Positions 17,036-25,651 are shown, numbered from the stretch's first letter. The stretch: 64,000 nt of DNA from Holophagales bacterium (GCA_016714815.1 JADKBZ010000003.1:372001-436000); one strand, 5' to 3'. The notes: generated from the letters alone by a model not told the origin. Program-made: numbers and translations.

Positions 17036-17743
17036 TCATCCTTCCGCGGCGGGGCTTTCGCCGCCGGGTCGTGCCGTCGTCGCCGGTGGACCGAAGATCC
17101 GCTCGACCGTCACCGTCTCCCCCGGCGCCAGCGACAGGAACTCCTCGTCCCACGGCCCGGTCAGCAGCTTGCCGAGGAAGCGGAGCGAGCCCGGGACGAC
17201 GGCGTGGTCGAGCTTCAGCGCCTCGGCGATCGGCCGCGTCCTCTCGACGAACGAGGGGAGGTCGTACGCGCCCGTCTCGACGACCGCGAGGCGCCCGTAG
17301 TGCGCGAGCATCCGGGCGCGAAGCCTCTCGGCCCGCTCGGCTCCCCACTTGCGAACGGAGGCCTGATGCTCGGCCCAGAGGTTCGTCTCGTGCTCGAGCC
17401 ACCCCTTCGTGAGGAAGTAGGTGCCGACCTCGGACGAGATCTCCTGCCGGCGCGCGCACGACCCGAGGAGGAGCGTGATGCAGTCGTCCGCCCTCGGGAA
17501 AACGAGCCGGAAGCCCCTGGCGGTGAGCCCGACGAGGGAGTTGCCGCAGTAGCCGAAGGCGAGGAGAACGGTATCGGCGCCGTCGATCCGGTCGATTTCC
17601 TCCTGCAGGCGGGCCCGCAGGACCTCCGGCCGGTTGTGAAGCCCCGACTCGATCCAGCGGACCTCGCCGACGAAACCCGCCTCAGAGGCAACCCGGAGGA
17701 CCTCGCCTTCGATCGTCCGGCAGGCAACGAGCACCGTTCCCAT
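17036..17743 (-). CDS. DUF1638 family protein
   Basis: 235 residues beginning MGTVLVACRTIEGEVLRVA. Family features seen are LLAFGYCGNSLVGL, PRADDCITLLLGS, and TYFLTKGWLEHE with several conserved cysteines. DUF1638 proteins have no settled function but recur in corrinoid methyltransferase loci, as here with three UroD-type enzymes, a corrinoid protein and RACo. The gene is separated from the upstream methyltransferase by 114 bases that hold a large inverted repeat, and from the downstream one by one base. A role in corrinoid or methyl-group handling is likely but unproven. Confidence 0.82.
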   Translation of the reverse strand: MGTVLVACRTIEGEVLRVASEAGFVGEVRWIESGLHNRPEVLRARLQEEIDRIDGADTVLLAFGYCGNSLVGLTARGFRLVFPRADDCITLLLGSCARRQEISSEVGTYFLTKGWLEHETNLWAEHQASVRKWGAERAERLRARMLAHYGRLAVVETGAYDLPSFVERTRPIAEALKLDHAVVPGSLRFLGKLLTGPWDEEFLSLAPGETVTVERIFGPPATTARPGGESPAAEG

Positions 17744-17761
17744 CGCAGCTCTCCCGAAGGT

Positions 17762-17843
17762 GGGGTCAGGTCTACCCTCTACACTCTACGCGGCGCCCTC
17801 GCTTCCAGCCGAGACGCAGAGTGTAGAAGGTAGACCTGACCCC
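17762..17843. repeat. Long imperfect palindrome (29-bp arms, 24-bp loop)
   Basis: The left arm (17762-17790, starting GGGGTCAGGTCTACC) and the right arm (17815-17843, ending GGTAGACCTGACCCC) are inverted copies matching at 27 of 29 positions. It fills the only sizeable gap (114 bases) inside run B. Its sequence is less GC-rich than the flanking genes. It could be a REP/MITE-like mobile palindrome or an RNA hairpin that tunes expression downstream of the second UroD gene. Only one copy was noticed in this window. Confidence 0.75.
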
Positions 17844-17857
17844 CTCCTCTTTCCTCG

Positions 17858-18982
17858 CTACGCCTCGACCGCCTCGAGCATCGCCATCACGTTCTCGAGC
17901 TTCGCGTTCGCGGGCATCGTGCAGGCCGGAGAGAGGATGAAGCCGTCGCCCATGTCTGCGATGAGCGCCTTGCAGTAGGCGCGGACCTCGTCGGGCGTGC
18001 CGTAGGAGAGCATCGCCGACGGGACGTCTCCCTTGATGCACATCCGGTCCCCGAGGATCTTCTTCGCAAGCCGGATGTCGGTCGCGTGGTCGCAGGCGAA
18101 GACGCAGCTCCCCTTGGGGAACTCGCGCAGGCGCGGGAGCTCGCGGTCCCAGCAGGAGTCGAAGTGGAGGTTCGCGACGACCCCTTCCTCGATGATCGCC
18201 TCGACCATCGACTTCAGGTAGGGCCAGACGAACCGGTCCCAGAGCTTCGGCCCGAAGAACTCGGGCGAGCTGCGGGCGAGACCGACGAAAACGCTGAACG
18301 GCTTCACCGGCGACTCGCGGATCGCCTGCTTCACGACGCCGATCATCTGCGGGTGCGTCGCGTCCATCGCCGCCTGCACCCGGTCCGGGATCCGGTGGAG
18401 GTCCCGCACGAAGCGGGACATCGTCCGGCCCGCCGAGAGCGCCTCGAGCGGGGTCCCGCCGCCGAAGGCGACGGTGTACGTCGGCACGCCGATCGCGGCG
18501 AGCCTCTTCGTCCCCTCGATCCGGGCGGCGATCGACTGCTGGATGTACGACGGAACCGTGATCCCGAGGTTCTGCTGCGCCCACGGGACGAAGAAGCCGA
18601 ACCAGCCGCGTTCGGCGATGACGTCGTAGTCGCTCTCGGCGATCCGCTCCTGCTCGTCGACCATCCAGGGGGTCCCCTCGGGGAGGTCGCGCCCCGCGAT
18701 CTTCATCTTGCTCAGGAAGACGGCGGCCACCCAGTCGGGCTCGGCCACGGCCATCTCCGCGGCGTCGAAGCCCGGGAGGAGCTCGAAGGAGCGGGCGGTC
18801 ACCTCTCCCGAGTAGATGAGATCGGACGAGAAACGGGACATCGGCGCGCCGACGTGATTCGCACAGAACGCGTCGGACCAGGAGATGACCGGGGTCCGGT
18901 CGGGCTTCTCGAGGGCGACGGCTGCTTTCATGCGGGCGAGCCTCTGACCGTAGGCCTGGCCGGGATTCGTGGGCGTCGTCAT
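17858..18982 (-). CDS. UroD-family methyltransferase, variant metal motif (copy 2)
   Basis: 374 residues, a full-length paralogue of 15907-17034 with the same blocks (ALEKPDRTPVISWSDAFC, FWPYLKSM-like segment, MCIKGDVPSAMLSYGTPDEV, SPACTMPPNA). Its metal site reads NLHFDSCWDRE: the His is kept and a Cys is shifted by two positions relative to classic His-x-Cys. It stands directly behind the corrinoid protein (7 bases), the normal place for methyltransferase I. A substrate such as a methoxylated aromatic compound is likely by context; the two paralogues may serve different methyl positions. Confidence 0.78.
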   Translation of the reverse strand: MTTPTNPGQAYGQRLARMKAAVALEKPDRTPVISWSDAFCANHVGAPMSRFSSDLIYSGEVTARSFELLPGFDAAEMAVAEPDWVAAVFLSKMKIAGRDLPEGTPWMVDEQERIAESDYDVIAERGWFGFFVPWAQQNLGITVPSYIQQSIAARIEGTKRLAAIGVPTYTVAFGGGTPLEALSAGRTMSRFVRDLHRIPDRVQAAMDATHPQMIGVVKQAIRESPVKPFSVFVGLARSSPEFFGPKLWDRFVWPYLKSMVEAIIEEGVVANLHFDSCWDRELPRLREFPKGSCVFACDHATDIRLAKKILGDRMCIKGDVPSAMLSYGTPDEVRAYCKALIADMGDGFILSPACTMPANAKLENVMAMLEAVEA

Positions 18983-18989
18983 CGTCGCC

Positions 18990-19619
18990 CTACGCCGCCG
19001 CCGCAGCCCTGGTCTTGAACCAGTCCACGGCGATCATCGCGTCCTTGCAGACGAGGTCGGCGCCGACGTACCGGCCGGCGGCCTCGTCGAGAGGACCGCC
19101 GCCGACGAGGATCTTCAAGCCGTCGCGGAGGCCGGCTGCGTCGATCTCCTCGATGCAGGCCTTCACGTTTCCGAAGCAGGTCGTCAGGAGGCAGGAGATG
19201 CCGACCGCCGCCGGCCGGTGCTCGCGGATCGCCTCCAGGAACTTCGCCGCCGGGACGTCGACCCCGAGGTCGATCACCTTCACGCCGTGGCTCGCGAGGA
19301 CCGAGCGGACGATGTTCTTCCCGATGTCGTGGACGTCCTGGTGGACGGTGCCGAGGACGAGCGTCCCGAGCGTCCCCGCCGCGTCCGTCGCCTCGGTGCC
19401 GAGCAGCTTCCCGGCTTCGTTGAAGATCTCGGCCGACATGATGAGCTCCGAGAGGAAGTAGTCCTTCTCCTCGAACTTCTGGCCGACGATCGCCATCCCC
19501 TCCTGGAGCGCCGAGATGATCTCGAGGGACGGCGTGCCGCTGCCCTGAAGGCGCGCGATCTCGGCGAGGACGACGTCCTCGTCCAGGTCCGCCATGGCTG
19601 TCGAAAGGACGCTGCTCAT
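18990..19619 (-). CDS. Corrinoid (B12-binding) methyltransfer protein
   Basis: 209 residues. The N-terminal four-helix cap (about 10-85) is followed by a Rossmann-like B12-binding domain carrying the lower-ligand motif Asp95-x-His97-x-x-Gly100 within TVHQDVHDIGKNIV. SCLLTTCFGNV and LVGGGPLDE match the remaining cobalamin-contact loops. It belongs to the MtaC/MtbC/OdmA-like group. It carries the methyl group between the UroD-type enzymes; RACo would reactivate it. It lies 14 bases after the PhlG-like gene and 7 bases before a methyltransferase. Confidence 0.93.
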   Translation of the reverse strand: MSSVLSTAMADLDEDVVLAEIARLQGSGTPSLEIISALQEGMAIVGQKFEEKDYFLSELIMSAEIFNEAGKLLGTEATDAAGTLGTLVLGTVHQDVHDIGKNIVRSVLASHGVKVIDLGVDVPAAKFLEAIREHRPAAVGISCLLTTCFGNVKACIEEIDAAGLRDGLKILVGGGPLDEAAGRYVGADLVCKDAMIAVDWFKTRAAAAA

Positions 19620-19633
19620 CGTCGGCTCCCCGA

Positions 19634-20476
19634 TCAGGCGGCCACGAGGCCGTTCTGCTCGGCGTAGATCTGCGGCAGGAAGGAGGCGAGGTTCGCGTAT
19701 TCGCCGACGTTGTGGACCGCCAACCCCTTGACCACGAAGTCGGGGATCCGGACGGTGTCCGGGATGCAGCGGACCGCCTTGCGGTCGATGATCCGCATCC
19801 CCATCCAGAAGCGGGTCCGGAACTCGACGCCGCCAGGGATCTCCCGGACGAGGTGACACATGATCGCCCCCGCCTTGAAGTGCGGGACTCCCGGGGGCGG
19901 CGCCAGCATCAGCGCGGCCCCCTTCCCGCCGGCGAAGGTCCCGACGTTCGGCGCCTTGAAGCGCTCCATGTCGAAGCCGAACTCCTCGGGGGTCAGGAAC
20001 TCGATGACGATCTTCTCGGCGCACGGGCCGCCGGTGTTCTCGATGACGGTGTGCGTGATTCCCTGGAACTTCTGCCGGAGCGAGCGGGCCGGGTCGAGGA
20101 CCTTGGCGCGATCGCGGTCGGAGAGCGAGATGTCGAAGTGGCAGGGCGGGTTCCAGATCTTGTAGCGGAGCGGCTCCAGGGCGTGCCAGGCGAACCACCA
20201 GTCGATCATCTCGACCGTCACGCCCGGCATCGGGAGACGGTTCGCGATGAAGCCCGTGCCGTCGGGCATCACGCACCACCCCGCCTCGCACGGGAGATCG
20301 CCGAGGTTCAGGAGGTCGCTGCGGTTCTCGGCGAGGAGCGCCAGGGACGGGTCGATGGGGCGGTCCATCGCCGCGACCCGCTCGGGGGCCGGCTGGGCGA
20401 GAGGCTTGTAGAAGTACTTCGAGAAGGGGCGCGCCTTCTCCTCGGGGGTGAGGTCTTCCATCTTGACGTCTTGCAT
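19634..20476 (-). CDS. PhlG/phloretin-hydrolase family C-C hydrolase (copy 2)
   Basis: 280 residues; an alternative start 15 bases downstream would also work. The family core is EMIDWWFAWHALEPLRYKIW around 89-108. It is followed by candidate metal ligands His113 (PPCHFDIS), Glu146 (THTVIENTGG) and His208 (IMCHLVREIPGG), in order and spacing like the zinc ligands of diacetylphloroglucinol hydrolase PhlG. The family cleaves the C-C bond between phloroglucinol and an acyl side chain; phloretin hydrolase of gut Eubacterium gives phloroglucinol plus phloretic acid. It is placed between the flavoprotein and the corrinoid protein, and the phloroglucinol route is encoded in the neighbouring run. The exact substrate is not readable. 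Confidence 0.75.
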   Translation of the reverse strand: MQDVKMEDLTPEEKARPFSKYFYKPLAQPAPERVAAMDRPIDPSLALLAENRSDLLNLGDLPCEAGWCVMPDGTGFIANRLPMPGVTVEMIDWWFAWHALEPLRYKIWNPPCHFDISLSDRDRAKVLDPARSLRQKFQGITHTVIENTGGPCAEKIVIEFLTPEEFGFDMERFKAPNVGTFAGGKGAALMLAPPPGVPHFKAGAIMCHLVREIPGGVEFRTRFWMGMRIIDRKAVRCIPDTVRIPDFVVKGLAVHNVGEYANLASFLPQIYAEQNGLVAA

Positions 20477-20487
20477 CGCCGGCTCCC

Positions 20488-22233
20488 CTACCTGATCGCT
20501 TCGTACATCGTTTCGTAGAACCAGGGATCGACGACGGCGGGCGTCTTGAACCGCTCGAACGGGAGCGGCGTCGTCGAGACGACGGCCTTGCCGTCCCGCA
20601 GCTCGACGTCGACCCACTTCCGCCACGTCGCGTCGTCGCGCTGCGGGAAGTCCTCGCGGTAGTGCCACCCGCGCGACTCGGTCCGGGCGAGGGCCGACGT
20701 GAAGTAGATCTCGGCGCACTGCGCCATGTTCTTCAGGTCGTGACAGAGCCCCAGTACGTGCCAGTCGCCGCCCGGGGTGACCTCGTCGACCTCGTGGAGG
20801 ACTTCGTCGACCCTCGCGAGCGACTCCCCGATCCGTCCGGCGCTCTTTCGCGCGCTGTAGCGCGGCGGGGAGATGACTTCCTGGAGGCGGAAGATCGACT
20901 CCCTCACGTCGAGCCCCCTATCGCGCCCCATCGGGGCGTAGAGCGCCTCGCGGAAGCGCGCGACCTGGTCCTCGTCGATCACGGGGTCGCTCGCCCCGGC
21001 CGCGTAGTCGGCCAGCGACTTCGACCCGAGGAGCGCCGAAACGGAGGCCCACGTGAGGCCGGAGCCGCGGATCCGCGACGGAGGGGGCACCGCGCCGGCC
21101 CAGCCCGCGCCCGAGCGGTTCGTGTCGCCGAGGACCCACATCCCCTCGAGCGACGAGCGCATGTCGTGGTCGGTCATCACCGGGCTGCACTCCCCGATGA
21201 ACATCGGGATGACCTCGGGGCGCCAGGAGCGGTCGGAGTTGTACTTCCCTTCCCCTTCCCAGAGCCGCTGCCAGAACTTCTTTGCGTTCGGGCGGTTCCA
21301 GCGGAAGAGGAAGTCTCCGACGGCGAGCGGGTTGTTGTAGAAGAGCTCGGTCTCCTCGAAGGAGATCGGCCCCTTCCCGTCGCGGACCTCCTTCTCCATC
21401 CCGAGGATGATTCCGAGGTCGACGTCCGTCTCGAAGTCGGGGCAGTACCTCTTGGCGATCCACTCGTTGTCGGCGTTGTAGAGCGCGTACTGGCTCCCGA
21501 CCATCGCGGCCTGGTTGCCGCGGAGGCCGAGGTTGTAGAAGTTCGAGAACTCGCCGTTGCGCATCTTCGCGCCGGCGCGCCAGGCCGCCGCGATCCCGTC
21601 GCCGCGGGCGCTCGACCACATGTTGCTGACCATCCAGCAGCAGGAGCCGGTCGCGTTGACGACCGCCTTGGCCTTGAAGGTCCGGAAGGTGCCGTCCGTG
21701 ATGTCGAACCCGACCGCCCCGACGACCCGGTTGCCCTGCGTCAGGAGCTCGACGACCTGCGTCTTGTCGACCGACTTGACGCCGTACTTCGTCGCGACCT
21801 TCCGGAGCTTCATCAGGATGTCGAGGTCGAAAGCGCAGAGGGCCCAGAGAGGGAGAAGGTTCGAGCGGGCGAGCGACCCGTCCGCCTCGCGGGCGACGTT
21901 CACCCCCCAGCGCTCGAGGTGGCCGACCATCTCCAGCGTGGTGCCGCAGACCTTCTCGAGGAGCTCCTGGTCTTCCAGCCCGTGGCCGTGGTGGGCGGAG
22001 TAGTAGTCGCGGAACTTGCCGACGTCGTCCTTCTCCTCCATGACCCACATGACCCCGGCGCCCTTGTTCGCCTTCGAGCCCGACCAGCCCGCCGTCGACT
22101 TCTCGACGAGGAGGACCGACAGCTCGGGGTTCAGCTCCTTGACGCGGTTCGCGACGATGTAGCCGGCGAGCCCGGCCCCCAGGATCAGGACGTCGGCCGA
22201 GTGGACTTCACTGTTCGTGTCGAGGTTGGCCAT
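20488..22233 (-). CDS. AprA/FrdA-like FAD-dependent oxidoreductase (module 1)
   Basis: 581 residues. An FAD dinucleotide fold (ADVLILGAGLAGYIVANRV near 13) is followed by SGSKANKGAGVMWV, GDGIAAAWRAGAKM, and a C-terminal helical region with ESRGWHYREDFPQRDD. The overall plan is that of adenylylsulfate reductase alpha and fumarate reductase flavoproteins. The ferredoxin gene sits three bases upstream, as AprB does beside AprA. Nothing else for sulfur metabolism is present, so an organic substrate is likely, for example reduction of an activated double bond in a flavonoid or cinnamate-type side chain. A homologous module is at 28.2-30.3 kb. Confidence 0.78.
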   Translation of the reverse strand: MANLDTNSEVHSADVLILGAGLAGYIVANRVKELNPELSVLLVEKSTAGWSGSKANKGAGVMWVMEEKDDVGKFRDYYSAHHGHGLEDQELLEKVCGTTLEMVGHLERWGVNVAREADGSLARSNLLPLWALCAFDLDILMKLRKVATKYGVKSVDKTQVVELLTQGNRVVGAVGFDITDGTFRTFKAKAVVNATGSCCWMVSNMWSSARGDGIAAAWRAGAKMRNGEFSNFYNLGLRGNQAAMVGSQYALYNADNEWIAKRYCPDFETDVDLGIILGMEKEVRDGKGPISFEETELFYNNPLAVGDFLFRWNRPNAKKFWQRLWEGEGKYNSDRSWRPEVIPMFIGECSPVMTDHDMRSSLEGMWVLGDTNRSGAGWAGAVPPPSRIRGSGLTWASVSALLGSKSLADYAAGASDPVIDEDQVARFREALYAPMGRDRGLDVRESIFRLQEVISPPRYSARKSAGRIGESLARVDEVLHEVDEVTPGGDWHVLGLCHDLKNMAQCAEIYFTSALARTESRGWHYREDFPQRDDATWRKWVDVELRDGKAVVSTTPLPFERFKTPAVVDPWFYETMYEAIR

Positions 22234-22236
22234 CTC

Positions 22237-22491
22237 TCACTCCGCCACGTACGACTTCGCGTAGTAGGAGCGCGGGTACGGCTCCGGGATCCTCACGGGG
22301 TTGTGCGGGATCACCTTCACCGCGCCGTCCGGGCAGGAGAGCTCGCACCAGTTGCACGTAGCGCACTCCTGCGGGTACGTCGGAACGGGGAGGTTCTTTT
22401 CCGTGTCCCAGACGATGCAGTCGTTGAAGCAGGCCTTGTAGCAGCGCTTGCAGCTGTTGCAGATGTCGTAGTCGATCGTGATGACGTGCAT
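22237..22491 (-). CDS. 2[4Fe-4S] ferredoxin partner of flavoprotein module 1
   Basis: 84 residues from ATG 22491 (MHVITIDYDICNSC). This start is chosen because the module-2 ferredoxin starts at the same alignment point and a GGGAG ribosome site lies just before it; an ATG 24 bases further up is in frame. Cluster motifs are CNSCKRCYKAC and CATCNWCELSCP. After the second cluster comes a proline/tyrosine-rich tail. It is the first gene of run B and probably an AprB-like electron partner of the FAD protein that follows three bases later. Confidence 0.85.
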   Translation of the reverse strand: MHVITIDYDICNSCKRCYKACFNDCIVWDTEKNLPVPTYPQECATCNWCELSCPDGAVKVIPHNPVRIPEPYPRSYYAKSYVAE

Positions 22492-22514
22492 CTCGGCTCC
22501 CCCGTTTGTGCCCA

Positions 22515-22565
22515 CGATCCGGTACGGGCGTATTGCAATATAGGTAGCAGAGGACTCCAGGTCAA
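22515..22565 (-). promoter_or_regulatory. Promoter and operator B (run B)
   Basis: Read toward the ferredoxin gene: -35 TTGACC (22560-22565), a 17-base spacer, -10 TATATT (22537-22542), two bases, then the palindromic operator (22521-22534, AATACGCCCGTACC) continuing into GGATCG (22515-22520). An operator exactly at the expected transcription start points to repression. The block CGTACCGGATCG is identical at operator D. Confidence 0.8.
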
Positions 22566-22591
22566 GGGAAAAAGGGCCTCCTTTGACCGAA

Positions 22592-23995
22592 TCAGGGCGT
22601 CGGTGCGACCCAGGGGATCGACCGGGCGAAGAGCCAGCAGAGGCCGTAGACGAGCGGGACGTGTACCACGAGCTGGAGGACGCTGTAACCGACGAGGTCC
22701 CTCGCCTTCAGCTTCAGGATACCGAGAAGCGGGAGCATCCAGAAGGGATTGACGAGGTTCGGGAGCGCCTCGGACGCGTTGTAGATCTGGACGACCCAAC
22801 CGAGGTGGACGTGGTGGACGTTCGCCGCCTCGAGGACGTACGGCGCCTCGATGACCCATCGGCTCCCCGCGGACGGGATCACCGCCCCGAGCATCGTCGA
22901 ATAGAGCGCGACGAGAACCGGGTAGGAGCCGGGCGTCGAGACCGCGACGAAGAGCTTCGCGAGCCGGTCCGCGAGGCTCGTCCCGACGATCATCCCGAAG
23001 ACGACCGCGTAGAAGGGGTACTGGATCAGGACCCCGGCCGTCGCCGGGACGCAGCGGGCCACCGCGGCCGCGAACCGCCGCGGCGATCCGTGGAGGGCCA
23101 GGCCGGCCGTCAGGAAGATCAGGTTGTACGTTCCGAGGTCGAGCGCCGCGAGCGCACCTGTCGGCGAGGAGCGGAAGAGGTCGACGAGGTAGACGACGAG
23201 GAGCGCGACGACGAGCGAGGGAAGAATCCGGCTCTCGTCGAGCCTGTCCGCGGGCCGGGTCGACGTCCCCGGCGTTTCGACCGGCTCCTCGTCGTCGAGG
23301 TTCACGCCGAACGACTCGGCCGTCCGGGCGCTCGCCGGCGGCGGGACAGAAGCCCAGGCGAGAAGGACCGAGGCCACGATCAGGATCACGGTCGTCACGA
23401 GGCTCGGCCAGAGGAAGAGGGTCTCGGTGAGCGGGATGAGGCCGCTGATCCGGTAGAGCGACGGAGGGATGGCGCTCTTGGTCGCCATCATCATCGCCGC
23501 CGAGGAGGAGAGCCCCATCGCCCAGACGGCCCCGACTCCGAGGTAGCCCGCCGCCCCCGCGGCCCGGTAGTCGAGCCCCTTCATGCGCCGCGCGAGCGCC
23601 CGGACGTAGAGCCCCGAAAAGACGAGGCTTAGCCCCCAGGAGACGAGCGAGGTCAGCATGGAGACGAGGGCGACCCACGCCACGGCGCCGCGAGGCGACC
23701 TCGGGAGACGGGCCAGGGCCTCGATCGCGCGCCGGGCGAGCGGCGCCGACGCCACGACGTAGCCACCGATGATGATCATCACCATCTGCATCGTGAAGGG
23801 GACGAGCGACCAGAAGGCCTTCCCCCCCTGGATCGCGAGGTTCCCCGGCCTCTCCCCCGCCAGGACTCCGAGGCCGAAGACGACCACGACACCGAGAAAC
23901 GCGAAGACGAGGGGATCGGGGAACCACCTCTCGCTCGACGCGGCAAGGGCCAGCCCCGACCGGACCAGAAAGCCCGGCTTCTCCTCGGCCTTCAT
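22592..23995 (-). CDS. atoE: Short-chain fatty acid transporter, AtoE family
   Basis: 467 residues, about 12 membrane helices, matching the AtoE family over its full length: SERWFPDPLVFAFLGVVVVF near 20, WSLVPFTMQMVMIIIGGYVV, GLGLSS-type helix (AVWAMGLSSSAAMMMATKS), and the family hallmark PSAGSRWVIEAPYV near 370. Located in the inner membrane, it carries acetoacetate, butyrate and related short-chain acids. It lies 30 bases beyond the IclR gene in the same direction, at the end of run C. Together with CoA-transferase, thiolase and ptb-buk it makes a short-chain acid set; here export of the end product is as likely as uptake. Confidence 0.85.
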   Translation of the reverse strand: MKAEEKPGFLVRSGLALAASSERWFPDPLVFAFLGVVVVFGLGVLAGERPGNLAIQGGKAFWSLVPFTMQMVMIIIGGYVVASAPLARRAIEALARLPRSPRGAVAWVALVSMLTSLVSWGLSLVFSGLYVRALARRMKGLDYRAAGAAGYLGVGAVWAMGLSSSAAMMMATKSAIPPSLYRISGLIPLTETLFLWPSLVTTVILIVASVLLAWASVPPPASARTAESFGVNLDDEEPVETPGTSTRPADRLDESRILPSLVVALLVVYLVDLFRSSPTGALAALDLGTYNLIFLTAGLALHGSPRRFAAAVARCVPATAGVLIQYPFYAVVFGMIVGTSLADRLAKLFVAVSTPGSYPVLVALYSTMLGAVIPSAGSRWVIEAPYVLEAANVHHVHLGWVVQIYNASEALPNLVNPFWMLPLLGILKLKARDLVGYSVLQLVVHVPLVYGLCWLFARSIPWVAPTP

Positions 23996-24025
23996 CTCAT
24001 CCTCCCGGCCGGGCTCCGGCTCCGT

Positions 24026-24813
24026 CTACCGGCGGAGGCGTTCCTGCAGGTCGCGCCCGTGCGCGACGAGGGCCCGGGTCACCTCGGCCTCGTTCGTCTC
24101 GAAGCGCTGGGTTGGCACGGGGAGCGAAAGGGCGGCGAGGTCGCCGGTCGGGCCCCGAGCACCACCGCCACCGCGCTGATTCCAAGCGTCAGCTCCTCGC
24201 GGTCGACGCCGATACCGGTCTGCCGGACCTTCTCGAGCTCCCGGTCCAGGCCGCTCCAGGTGACGATCGTGTTCGGCGTGAAACGGGTCAGCTTCATCTT
24301 CTTCCGGAGCTTGGCGAGCTTCACGTCGTCGAGAGAGGCGAGGAACGCCTTGCCGGGCGACGTGCAGTGCAGAGGGAACGCCTCTCCGACCGCGGAGACC
24401 GCCCGGAGCAGGTGGGACCCGACGACCTGGTGGACGAAGACGATCTTCTCGTTGTCGAGGACGGAGAGGTCGACCGTCTCGCCGGTCTCCTTGGAGAGGG
24501 CCTCCATCGTGTCGCGGGCCATCTCGCCGATCTCGAACCGCGTCGCGCCCGCGAGCCTGAGGAGGGCCGGGCCGAGCCGCACACCCCGGCCCATCGAGGA
24601 AGCGAGGACGAGCTGTTCGCGGTCGAGGGCGTCGACGATTCTCTGGACGGTGGACCTGGACAGGTCCACCAGCTTGGCGATCTCTCCGAGGGACAGACCT
24701 TCGGGGTTGCGCTCGAGGGCCCGGAGGATCGACGCGGCGCGCGCGATCACCTGAACGCTCTGACGCTCGCCCTTCTGGACGCCGCCCCCCTTATCCGGAA
24801 CCGGGGTTTTCAT
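24026..24813 (-). CDS. IclR-family transcriptional regulator, C-terminus frameshifted
   Basis: The N-terminal winged helix-turn-helix is clear (VIARAASILRALERNPEGLS, LGEIAKLVDLSRSTVQRIVDAL), followed by the IclR effector domain (VDLSVLDNEKIVFVHQV, HCTSPGKAFLAS, REELTLGISAVAVVLG). The frame then breaks; in the other frame the ending PTGDLAALSLPVPTQRFETN runs to the stop at 24026 as expected. The G/C run at 24149-24157 explains it by one base. As assembled, the frame stops at 24079 with an abnormal tail. The restored protein is about 262 residues, normal for IclR. An in-frame ATG at 24837 is an alternative start. It is the only regulator in the island and the best candidate for the shared operator. 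Confidence 0.85.
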
Positions 24814-25001
24814 CGTTGTACGCCTCGCGGGAGCCATGCGGCCACCCAGCACTCGATGATACCCGGAGGCGGAGCCGGACGCCCCGCGCGCCGCCTCGCC
24901 GTGATTCTCGCCGTTCGGAACCTCCAGCCAGGTCGAGGGCGCCGTCCGGCGCGGCTCTGAGTCTTCCTCCTGATCTGTCTCCGCGTCTTCCCTGCGCTTC
25001 T

Positions 25002-25649
25002 TCAGCATGGCGCCACTTCCAGGACCGCCTCGCGGGCGACGGCGCTCGTCGAGCCCGTCGCGAGCCGATCCCGGTAGGAGGCGCCCGCGGCCTTGCCCGC
25101 CCGGAACGCCTTCACGTTCGTCTCCTGGACCTTCTCCCCCTTGTGGGCGAAGAGCTCGCGGATCGCCGCTTCCACGTCCCCGTCCGGCATCCCGAGCCAT
25201 GGGCTCGCCGCACCGAGGAGAACCATGTTCGCGGCCTTCACCGTTCCCGCCTTCCGGGCGAGGGCGTCGGCCGGGAGGAGGACGTGGTTCGGCACGCGGG
25301 CGATCGCCGCGTGGACCGCGTCGACGTCCGGGTAGGCGGCCAGGTTCCGGAACGGGTCGGCGCTCGTCACGACGGCGCCGTCGGGCGCGAGGAGCGAGAC
25401 GTAGCGGAGCGCTTCGAGCGGCTCGACCGATAGGATCAGGTTCGCCACCCCCTGCGGGATCACTTCCGAGAAGATCGGATGATCGGCATAGCGCAGGTGC
25501 GAGACGACCTCGCCCCCCCGCTGGCTCATCCCGTGGACCTCGGCCTGCTTGAAGTGCCAACCGAGCCGGCCGGCCGCGAGGTCGAGCGCGATCGAGATCG
25601 AGAGGATTCCCTGCCCGCCGACCCCGCAGAGGACGATGTTCGTTTCCAT
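25002..25649 (-). CDS. iorB: Indolepyruvate:ferredoxin oxidoreductase beta subunit (IorB)
   Basis: 215 residues of the 2-oxoacid:acceptor oxidoreductase gamma fold. It starts METNIVLCGVGGQGILSIS, with QAEVHGMSQRGGEVVSHLRY and VKAANMVLLGAASP later, all hallmarks of IorB. It starts two bases after IorA. With IorA it decarboxylates aryl-pyruvates to aryl-acyl-CoA and reduces ferredoxin in the cytoplasm. In this island it may yield the low-potential ferredoxin that the flavoprotein modules use, or handle an aryl-2-oxoacid derived from the substrate side chain. Confidence 0.88.
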   Translation of the reverse strand: METNIVLCGVGGQGILSISIALDLAAGRLGWHFKQAEVHGMSQRGGEVVSHLRYADHPIFSEVIPQGVANLILSVEPLEALRYVSLLAPDGAVVTSADPFRNLAAYPDVDAVHAAIARVPNHVLLPADALARKAGTVKAANMVLLGAASPWLGMPDGDVEAAIRELFAHKGEKVQETNVKAFRAGKAAGASYRDRLATGSTSAVAREAVLEVAPC

Positions 25650-25651
25650 CG

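Noticed and set aside
14457..18982. Haem-pathway uroporphyrinogen decarboxylases
   Set aside because: Three copies beside a corrinoid protein, RACo and DUF1638, with methyltransferase-type His/Cys positions, argue for corrinoid methyl transfer instead.
20488..22491. Dissimilatory adenylylsulfate reductase (AprAB)
   Set aside because: The flavoprotein-ferredoxin order resembles AprAB, but no sulfate-reduction genes are near, a second divergent copy exists, and the context is aromatic metabolism.
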